From the NCBI GenBank assembly GCA_014529385.2, contig CM043944.1, forward strand, positions 169,271,740 to 169,335,739: a DNA stretch of 64,000 nt, in the 5' to 3' direction. Below the pieces are notes generated by a model that saw only the letters and a list, made by a program, of their open reading frames with translations, was not told where the DNA came from and ran no database searches. A program made the position numbers and the translations under genes. The stretch comes from Adiantum capillus-veneris (Eukaryota; Streptophyta; Polypodiopsida; Polypodiales; Pteridaceae). Shown here piece by piece: positions 56,115-64,000 of the stretch (position 1 is the first letter of the stretch; the number at the start of each line of letters is the position of its first letter).

Positions 56115-57107
56115 ATGTAGTTCCTGTAAAGTACATGCATTCAGAGGGAATCATAGATGAACAAGCACTAGTGCCTGTTACACCTTATGTTGAGCCTATT
56201 CCATCTATAGTAATGGTAGAAGGAGAGTGGTATAATTCACATCCACCACCAATGGAAGCACCTGTGACTTATGCTACACCAGAGCTTGCATGGATGTACT
56301 AGGTATCTAGTCAAGGTGTTAGACCTCTAATGGTAAGACCCATGATCAATCCAAGAACTAGAAGCTACCATAATTGTGGTGCAGATGATCACTGGAAAAA
56401 TGAATCCCAGAGCCAGACAAGAACATTAAGCCAATTGAAGCTTTTTGTATACAATGTAGCAAAAAGGATTCCTTGAAGATTGTCCAAAAAATTCCTTTAA
56501 ACAAGGATAAAGCAGCAGTGAATGTAGTCCAAGTGATACCTACTAGCTCATTGGAGAGTGAACCTATTTGTTTCAATCAAGGTAATCACTAGAGCCCAAG
56601 GCTAAGAAAAAGAAACATAGCTCCTCTGATGACTTAGAGAATACTAAAATTTCCTCTCAAAAGACCAAGAGAAGAAGAAGCCAGAGGTATGAGATAAGAA
56701 AACAAAAATAAAGGGCTGAAATCGAGGAGAAAGCTAAGAAACTATTCTAGGAAATAGTGAAAGAAGTTGGAAGTGAAATCAAGGAAACCCTGATGAAATC
56801 TAGAGGATCAAATTTGGTGGAAATTTGTTTTGAGCCAATCAATGCAACCTTGGAAGCTTACTAAGCGGGACTTAAAGTAGGACAAAACATGGAAAACAAA
56901 TGGAAAAACTATCCTTCTCCAGATATCGAAGTAGCTAAGCTTAAAGCTTATCAAAATCAGGTAAGAATTACTCAAGAGATGCTAGAAAAACAAAAATCCA
57001 AGCTTGAGAGTATAGAAAAACCTGAGAAGCTTGTGGTAGTAGCCTATAAAGAGAAATCCAAAGTGGTGGAAGAAACCCACCTTGAAACTAAAGAGCCGAA
57101 CTCATAG
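56115..57107 (+). pseudogene. gag C-terminal part, family A copy 2
   Basis: From VPVKYMHSEG with ALVPVTPY (copy 1: RYTPMVNE, SLVPMHAY) through a knuckle remnant CGADDHWKNE and CIQCSKKD with VNVVQVIPTSSLESE (copy 1: TMLEAVPPSGGSENE). Then a basic region and an open piece at 56889-57107 (MENKWKNYPSPDIEVAKLKA), matching the WITYPYAEIEKQ end of copy 1 gag. Both knuckles have lost Cys or His ligands. Confidence 0.7.
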
Positions 57108-57211
57108 TGCTCGACAGTGAAGATGCCTTAGATGGAATTTTGTTTGTAGAAGAAGAATGGTCATGACATTTATGGGAAAAAGGGAGAAAGATTAATTATG
57201 GGAGCCTAACT

Positions 57212-57970
57212 TTGAAGTCAACTCCTATAGAGGAAGTTTGGCTAGACAATCTACCTACTCATATGGACATGGATGTACAATCCTTGTATGGGGATTGCGG
57301 CTCTGAAGCTTCAGGAATTTCTAAACCAATGACTCTGCAAACACTACCCTCTTACTTGGGAGATAACGAAGACAAATCCATAGTTTATAAAACCACTCAG
57401 ATAAAAAGAGCAGAACAAACCCTAGAGGTAGACAACATCCATTCAATCATGTCTACACCCATCCAATGCACTCTTACTTTGGGAAAACTATTAAAAATTA
57501 CACCATATTTATGGAATGATCTACATAATACTCTAGAGAAGGTGGGGATAACAGGGCTAATCGCAAAAAATTTGGAAAAATTGAAACATGAATTGGATAA
57601 CAAAGAGATTAGATCCGTCCCAATGAATAAAGTTAGAGAATACTACGAAGGGAAAGAAGGACACACAACCCTTCTATTGAGATATAATGATATAGAAACC
57701 ATGGAAATATTGGATTGTGGGGCATGCATAGCCATAGCCACGAAAGCAGTATGGGAATCATGGGGAAAACCAGCCATTAGAAAAACTAGAATGAAACTAC
57801 AATTGGCTGATGGACACATCGAAAGACCCTTAGAACTGCTTAAAAAATTGATAGTTAGTTCCTATGGAATTGATTATCAACATACTTTTGCAATAGTGGA
57901 CTTTGGAATTAAAGAAACTCAATTATGAAATCATCTTGGGAAAACCTTTCATGCAACAAGTACAACTCAT
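57212..57970 (+). pseudogene. first retropepsin-like domain, family A copy 2
   Basis: A 238-codon frame. LPSYLGDNEDKS, VPMNKVREYYEGKEG, then the protease: MEILDCGACIAIATKAVWES (Asp-Cys-Gly at the active site, 57707-57740), MKLQLADGHIERPLELLKKL and TFAIVDF. A 1-base shift near 57925 leads to IILGKPFMQQVQLIQDW, the C-terminal strand. Confidence 0.8.
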
Positions 57971-57976
57971 TCAGGA

Positions 57977-59164
57977 TTGGGAAAACAATTACATGTACTT
58001 GAAGCGAGTGGGATCAATAACAAGGGTTACTCTAAAGAACACACTTATAGAGATGTCATAAAAACACCCATACAAGAATTTGACTCAGTCTCTTTGGCTG
58101 AAACGAAGCTTCCATCTTGGTTAAACAAAGACACACCTATTTGGATGTGTGGAGCCTTAGAAAACGGGAGCTTAAAACGAGAAGAATGTATCTTAGAAAG
58201 GGATGGCACAAATGAAGTCTATATACCTAAACCCTTTCGGGAGCATTTGTTTGAGCCATTTGAGTGGACTCAAATTTTGGCAACAATGGATGTATGTGTG
58301 AATACGTCTATGCCTACTCAATTTTGCAATGAGGATGGCTATGACATAATTCTTATACAAATGATTTCAATCCTTCACATTGAAGAATAAATTCAAGTAC
58401 CCAAGGACTTAATGAAATCTCAACAAGTATTTTTAGATCTCTACTATGATGCAACAGACGAGCTAGAAGAACATCTAACTACCTCTCATGATCCGAGGTC
58501 GGAAAAAGAACATGTGAGAGCTAAAATACTCATGAAAGGAGGGGAGGAAAATTTTTTTTACTTTCCAAACCAAAAACCGAGAAGACAGAAATGGTATAGA
58601 AGAAAAAGAGACACCAGAAACTTGAAATCTAAACCCATGCAATCAGTCTCTAGTAGAACACAGTTTCTGATGCAGATAGATGCACATGATTGTGTCAAAG
58701 ACAAAATAATGGGTAGATATCCTTCAATTGAAAAGCAAGAAATATCAAAAACATCAATAAAAACAATAAAGGAAACTCAAGCAAAACCTAAATACCAGGA
58801 CAAGAATTCAACCATGACACGAGTTGAACAAAAAAATAAGTATCAAGAGTTGAAGAAAGCTCTAAAGGAGATGTACACCACTGAAATGGAAACTGCTGAG
58901 GAAGAGGGTAAAGATGTAATGAGTGTTCCATACCATTACAAGAAATATACTTTCCAAGAACGAAAGATTATAGTCGAACAACCTGACACGGAACTAAGAA
59001 AACGGGGTGAGTCCTACGAAGTTCCAAAAAATGCAAAAAAGATAGATCTGACCGAGAACCAGGAGAAGAGCCTAGACAATGCCTACATTGCAAATGACCC
59101 GACAAAAGAAGAAGAAGAAGTTTTGTTAAGCTTACTGAAAGAATACCGAGATATCTTTGCTTAG
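57977..59164 (+). pseudogene. basic linker region, family A copy 2
   Basis: Two frames, 57977-58390 and 58412-59164. Shared with copy 1: GSLKREECILER, ILATMDVC, FCNEDGYD, QKPRRQKWYRRKR, HDCVKDKIMGR and KYQELKKALKEMYTTE. Copy 2 then continues (HYKKYTFQERKIIVEQPDTE, EVLLSLLKEYRDIFA) into the standard start of gypsy RT, which is absent in copy 1. Confidence 0.75.
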
Positions 59165-59990
59165 TCTTATAAGGATCTCAAGGGTGTTGATCCAAAAATC
59201 TGTCAACATACCATACCTATGAGAGATGATGCAAAACCAAGCAGACAAAGGCCATATACTTATAATGCAACATTTGCCATAAAGATCCAAGAAGAGATAA
59301 AAAAGCTAAAGGAATCCATATTCATTTATGAAATTGAACCCACATATTGGATGTTTTCAATTGTGGTAGTACCTAAGAAAATTGGAAAATTAAAAAAGTT
59401 AATGCAGCTACCATTAGAGACAGCTTTCCTCTTCCAATAACTGAGCATGTTTTAGAACAAGTTGCAAGAAAATAAGCTTATAGATTTTTAGATGTCTTTT
59501 TGGGATACAATCAACTTTTGGTTGACCCCAAAGATCAGCATAAAACTGCCTTTGCAACTGAATGGGGTATTTTTGCCTATCGAATTATGCCTTTTGGGAT
59601 AACTAATGCTCCTGCCACCTTTTAAAGATTGATGAACCATGCTTTTAAAGAATACCTTCGGAATTTCTTGGAAATATATATGGATGATCTATGTGTACAT
59701 TCATCAATCCGGACTGATAATTTTGAACACCTCAAAAAGGTATTCAAAAAATGTAGACTTTATAGGATTTGCTTAAATCATAAAAAGTGCACATTGATGG
59801 GCAGACAAGGAAAAATTCTTGGACATATAGTGTCTAAAAATGGCATAGCTATTGATATGGATAAAATTCATGTTATTGCTGAATTGCCTAGACCAACAAC
59901 AGTCAAAGAGGTTCAAGCTTTCATGAGACATTGTGGATATTACAGATGATTCATTTACATGTCGCTCCCTTTTGCACTATTTCGCAAAAA
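59165..59990 (+). pseudogene. reverse transcriptase, family A copy 2
   Basis: Broken frames in order: PMRDDAKPSRQRPY, IKKLKESIFIYEI, VNAATIRDSFPLPITEHVLE after a shift, FLDVFLGYNQLLVDPKDQHK, YRIMPFGITNAPATF, then IYMDDLCVHS with the catalytic pair (about 59677-59688), KCTLMGRQGKILGHIVSKNG and EVQAFMRHCGYYR. Stops at 59473, 59624 and 59947; the last stands where Arg is expected. Confidence 0.85.
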
Positions 59991-60114
59991 ATTTCCATAA
60001 AAAAGAAAAGGTAGAGGAAGAGAATAAATGCTTTCAAATCATTTCCCAATCCTTCAATAGGAGAGCACCCCTTTTTTTAACCGTCCACCCAGTGCCACTG
60101 CAATTGCAAAACCC

Positions 60115-60600
60115 ATGTACAACTTGATTACACTCTTTGAATGGACTGATGACTGTGAAGAATCCTTTATAAATCTTAATCAAGCTCTCACTTCAGCCCC
60201 AATATTTAAAGCACCAGATTGGATTAAGATGTTCCACATACATGTAGATGCTTCCAATTTTGCTATTGGGTGTATACTAGCTCAACCAGGAGACAAAAAT
60301 TTGATTTTCCTATTTCTTATGCCAGTAGACAGTTGAATGTGGCAGAGAAAAACTATACAACCACTAAAAGGGAAGGGTTAGGAATGATCTATGCCGTAAA
60401 AAAGTATAGAAATTACCTATTAGCCAACATGTTTGTGTTCTTTGTGGACCACCAAGCCTTATTCTACTTGGTCAAGCCATGCAACACAGGAAGAATAGTG
60501 AGATGGTTAATCATTATTTTGGGATTTGATCTCATTGTGGTTGTAAAATAGGGCACCACTCACCAAAGGGCAGATCATTTGTCAAGGATTATTTTAGGAG
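60115..60600 (+). pseudogene. RNase H, family A copy 2
   Basis: FEWTDDCEESFINLNQALTS, then HVDASNFAIGCILAQPG (first Asp), a shift near 60300, ISYASRQLNVAEKNYTTTKR with EGLGMIYAVKKY (Glu), and FFVDHQALFYLVKPC (Asp), then stop 60549 and ADHLSRI. The three acids are present. The region follows RT after a 170-base decayed connection. Confidence 0.82.
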
Positions 60601-62100
60601 AACCACCAAAAGGGGTAGCCAATGATCTACCACATGCATATCTATTCTCTGTGGAAATGATACCCCGATGGTCGGGAAATATGGTTTCATTGATGACCAT
60701 ACCTCAAGTGGATTCACAAATACCACGTCCTATTACGCCTAGATTAATTGAGCAATTGACTACATATCAATTACTAGTTAAAAGTCTATTCAAAAGAAAT
60801 CGAGATGGAATATTGCCTTTATGTATTAATCCCGAGGAGAAAACCCAATACCTAAGTCAAGCATATATTACCATAGTAGGACTTCACTTTGCGGAAGACC
60901 AAACTATATAGCGGATCTTGAGACATGGAGTATTTTGGCCAACCATGAGGAGTGATGTTCACTCATTTGTAAAAAAATGTCCTCAGTGCCAAAAAAAATC
61001 ACCCATACCTCATGTGACATTGTTCCAAATATCACTCGTTCCTAAGTGGAGTAACTATCTAGTTACTTACTTATCAAGCCGAACATTTCCTTAGGACATG
61101 AGTAAACACCGCCAAAGAGTAATTAAAATTGAAGCAAGAGACTATGCTATTATTGGAAACCAATTGTATTGAAGAGGAAAGGATCAACATTTACGTCTTT
61201 GTGAAAATGAAGACGAATATATTCCCATTATAGAACAAGCACATGCTGAATTAGCTGGAGGTCACTTTTCTAGTGAAAGATCCGCTAGAGAAATCTTAAT
61301 GGCATGCATATGGTGGCCAACACTTTTTGCAGATTCCAAATAATATGTTCGAAGGTGTGATGCATGTCAACAAGCAAAAATGCCAACCCGTGTAGATAAC
61401 ATGCCTTTAAGACCAATGATGGGAGCTAGAGATTTTGCAAAATGGAGCATAGATTTTGTCGGGAAAATACAACCACCGGATTATAGAACTCAAGCTCAAT
61501 ATATCATTGTATCTGCTATGGACTATTTGACCAAGTGGGTAGAGGCTAAGGAAACCCAAAGGAATGATGCCAGAACCACACCCGCATTTTTATATGAAAA
61601 TGTGCTCACAAGGTATGGAATGCGAATATAAATTGTTAGTGATAAGGGAACTCATCTCCTCAATGAAGTAATTGAGTATTTACTGAATGATTTATGGTCA
61701 TCCATAACAAATCGACTCCCTTTCACCCACAAGCAAATGGACAAGCTGAAAACACGAATAAAATTCTTAGCTCGGTATTGACTAAAGTGGTTAGTTCAGG
61801 ACGAACTGATTGGGAAATGAATCTCCATGCCACTCTATAGGCTTATAGAGTTTCATTCAAGATAGATTTAAATGATACACCCTTTAACCTTGTTTATGGT
61901 CTTGATGCCATACTGCCGATAGAATTTCTATTGCGGACACTAAGGGTAGCTAAGGATCTTGAGTGAACTGGACATGAACTATCAAAGAGGCTCAAAGATT
62001 TAGAAAATCTTGATGAGGAAAGGCTAACACTTATAGCTCACATCTATGCAAAAAGGCAAAACAAAAACAGTTTTTTGATTCCCATCTAGTCACAAAAATC
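60600..62100 (+). pseudogene. integrase with duplicated H2C2 module, family A copy 2
   Basis: Two successive zinc-binding modules are seen. The first (60640-60990) reads FSVEMIPRWSG, INPEEKTQYLSQAY, HFAEDQTI, GVFWPTMRSDVHSFVKKCPQ. The second (61030-61375) reads LVPKWSNYLVTYLSS, RLCENEDEYIPIIEQAH, GGHFSSERSAREILMACIWW, VRRCDACQQAK. The core follows: WSIDFVGKIQ (Asp), VSDKGTHLLNEVI (Asp, after a stop at 61629) and, in a shifted frame, PQANGQAENTNKIL (Glu, about 61742). The duplication is unusual for gypsy integrase. At least six stops. Confidence 0.78.
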
Positions 62101-62269
62101 TACAAAAAAGGGGCCTTAGTTTTAGTCTACTCCCTTGACACATTACCAAGTTTAAGAAAAAAGGAAACGGACCATTTATCATTGAATATGTATCCCCAAG
62201 TGGAGAAATTAAGTTGTCCACTCTAGATGGTGAACCAATGGCCAATTGGATTAGTGGATGCCATTTAAA

Positions 62270-62925
62270 CAAGTACATTTACCATTAACCAATGAATTGC
62301 TAGAGAAGATACATGTAGCAAAGCAGAGAAAGATGAAACGATAGCAGATCATTGATGAATCTCAAGAGGAAGCTCGGCTTTGAGTACTCAAAAGGAAAGC
62401 TCCTCTCAAAAATCAACAAATACTTATTCCCATCAACACTCTAGAACTAGATGAATGACTATGGGAATTACAGAAGGATGCAGTTTCAAGAGATGATGAA
62501 TGGTTAGATGAAATGGACCTTCGTATCAAAGTACAACTGAACAATCATAGCATAAATACATTGGTTGATACAAGAGCTTGAGTAAATGCAATTAGTTATT
62601 CCACATACAAGAAAGCAAAAAATCAGTCTTTGACATTGGGAATATCAGCAATCAAAGGATGCAACAAGAACCCAACACCGGATTGGGAGTAGTCAACTTA
62701 AATGTGATAGTACATGGATTTTCATACCCTCATAAATTTGTATGCTTACCAAATGAACACATGAATGAAACAGTGATTCTTGGAACCTCATGGATGCGGA
62801 CGTACGAGGCAATGTTAGATTGGGATACCAATCAACTCAAGCTATCACCTAAAGGAGGACAACTCATCATTCCAATTGCACCAAGCAAAGAGGAATGGAA
62901 AGGAGGTTACCAGCAAAAGAAACCA
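62270..62925 (+). pseudogene. second retropepsin-like domain after integrase, family A copy 2
   Basis: From YHLPLTNELLEKIH (62276) through a basic spacer to IKVQLNNHSINTLVDTRA, stop, VNAIS (active site Asp-Thr-Arg, 62559-62581), a strand region, then after a shift VNLNVIVHGFSYPHKFVCLP and TVILGTSWMRTYEAMLDWD. This order, active-site triad, middle strand, then ILG-W, is that of a retropepsin. Copy 1 has the same (LLDSRAQANMIS, NVYPHKFYVV, ILLGQP). In both copies Gly of the triad is Arg, so either the family member is a non-catalytic fold or both decayed alike. Confidence 0.72.
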
Positions 62926-63540
62926 TGAAGCAATCAATCTTCTTCATCCTCTAGAAAAGAAAATACTACAAGTATCATGCAAGGAGTTAGGAATATATGG
63001 GTACCAAAAGCACAACTCAAGGACAAGCTGTCTCAAATTTGGATACCCAAGACATCATCTACCATAATGAAGAAGGTTCCAAAGTTAAAGACACAAAGAA
63101 GAGCATCTTTGAGTAGGGAACCTTATCTTCTCCGCAAACTGTAAAACCGATGAAGCAGTGGAGAGTTAAGTCTCAAAACACTCAACCACAACAGTTCATC
63201 AATGAAAAACCAAGTTACCAGTGACGAGTTAAATCTCAACAACCATCATCATTGATACTGACAACTCAAGAATTCAATGTGCCAAAGCATCGTGATAGTA
63301 CAATAAGCAAAGAGCACACAAGCTACAAGATTTTCTCTTTGGGAAATAGCAACATGAAACCTCGATTACAGAAACCCTTGAGTTATTTACTCAAGACCCA
63401 ACTCTTGCACAACATAATTTGAATTGCATTGATCTTCAAAGCATGGTAGAGCAAACCAAGGTTGTGCATAGACACGATTGTTCAACCCATGCACACAGTC
63501 GTCCCAGAGAACGCCATCTAGGAGGGGTGGAAGGGAACTA
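62926..63540 (+). pseudogene. C-terminal polar tail, family A copy 2
   Basis: Gln/Ser/Lys-rich decayed sequence with WVPKAQLKDKL and IWIPKTSS, matching the WIPK pair of copy 1. It ends at a purine tract (63521-63538), expected just before a 3' LTR. Confidence 0.5.
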
Positions 63541-64000
63541 AGTAATTAAGGGCAATGTTTAAAGAGGGAGGAAAAAGTTGGATATTAACGTGTGATGTTT
63601 TGCAAAATTGCCTAATAATTCCCTTTAAGAAACTCATTAACAAGGAAATTTAATTGATAACATCCTCCCAGTGAGTGTAAACAGTGTACATACTATCAAA
63701 AAATAGCCTTTTTTTGCTTATTTTCATCCTTTAGCTTGATATTGAGACTTAAAAATGGAGAAACCCACAAAACAACAATAAATCACTATTCCTCAATGGA
63801 TTTTCTTAATTGATGATTTTTTACTTTTCTTTTTTAGTGCATTTTATTATTTTCTTTGATTTTTTCAATAAAAAGATCAAAAATTAATAATAAATAGCAA
63901 AGGAGCTCAGGTCGAGAAATTGGAGATATGTTGATGATCAAAAGGACAAGACAGACAAGCACAAAAATTTTCAATCGAATCAACAGATGGAAGCGGGAAG
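63541..64000 (+). other. probable 3' LTR start of family A copy 2, no gene
   Basis: AT-rich sequence after the purine tract, running off the window. No partner LTR is available for comparison. Confidence 0.35.

Larger units (their letters stand above)
56115..63540 (+). mobile_element. Ty3/gypsy family A copy 2, 5'-truncated, with pol and 3' protease-like domain
   Basis: Order on the plus strand: decayed gag end with zinc-knuckle remnants, first retropepsin-like domain, basic linker, RT, RNase H, two H2C2 modules and integrase core, second retropepsin-like domain, polar tail and a GGAGGGGTGGAAGGGAAC purine tract (63521-63538). Each flanking block pairs with one in the minus-strand copy at 1-6.4 kb. 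The 5' LTR and most of gag are missing. Many stops and shifts. Confidence 0.88.

Noticed and set aside
1-64000. Organellar or bacterial origin
   Set aside because: Nuclear-type LTR retrotransposons, chromodomain integrase, splice sites and TATA boxes fill the window; no organelle gene or operon is seen.

Overview
The window is nuclear DNA of a land plant, almost entirely made of transposable elements. The grounds are plant-type LTR retrotransposons with the TGGTATCAGAGC initiator-Met tRNA primer site (minus strand near 17.94 kb, plus strand at 30.63 kb), Ty1/copia and chromodomain Ty3/gypsy proteins, plant-style TATA boxes, introns and CT-rich leaders. I see no intact host gene, rRNA, tRNA or CRISPR. 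Clade is not decided by the sequence; a large, repeat-rich genome such as a fern or gymnosperm would fit (inference).

Layout. 1-6.9 kb: a Ty3/gypsy copy on the minus strand that lost RT, RNase H and integrase (family A, copy 1). 7-12.9 kb: LTR pieces, a satellite-like array with a 30-bp palindrome, and a 32-bp tandem repeat. 12.9-20.6 kb: another minus-strand gypsy element (LTR, primer site, an extra ORF before gag, gag) whose gag carries a solo LTR and a 463-bp MITE. 20.7-23.3 kb: a third tandem array and a decayed lysine-rich ORF.

23.9-47.6 kb is a four-layer nest. Layer 0 is a copia gag. Layer 1 is a 5.0-kb copia element (24158-46884), whose 5-bp target duplication, when collapsed, restores the layer-0 gag frame. 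Layer 2 is a DNA transposon (26959-44636, about 9.6 kb without its own insert) cutting the layer-1 integrase. Layer 3 is an 8.1-kb chromodomain gypsy element (29050-37153) cutting the transposase-like gene of layer 2. The layer-2 transposon is the most unusual object here: about 50-bp terminal inverted repeats, a transposase-like gene, a divergent histone H3 gene with a CENH3-like loop 1, and two unrecognised minus-strand genes. The MITE at 14.0-14.5 kb is a deletion relative of it.

47.6-55.5 kb: copia and gypsy fragments, then a minus-strand gypsy 3' half with an uninterrupted integrase followed by a roughly 740-codon extra ORF ending in a coiled coil. 55.5-56.1 kb: an unidentified decayed reading. 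56.1-63.5 kb: family A copy 2 on the plus strand, which keeps RT, RNase H, integrase and, after the integrase, a second retropepsin-like domain that copy 1 also has.

Almost all genes are broken by stops or frameshifts, many explained by single C-to-T changes, as expected for methylated, silenced repeats (inference).
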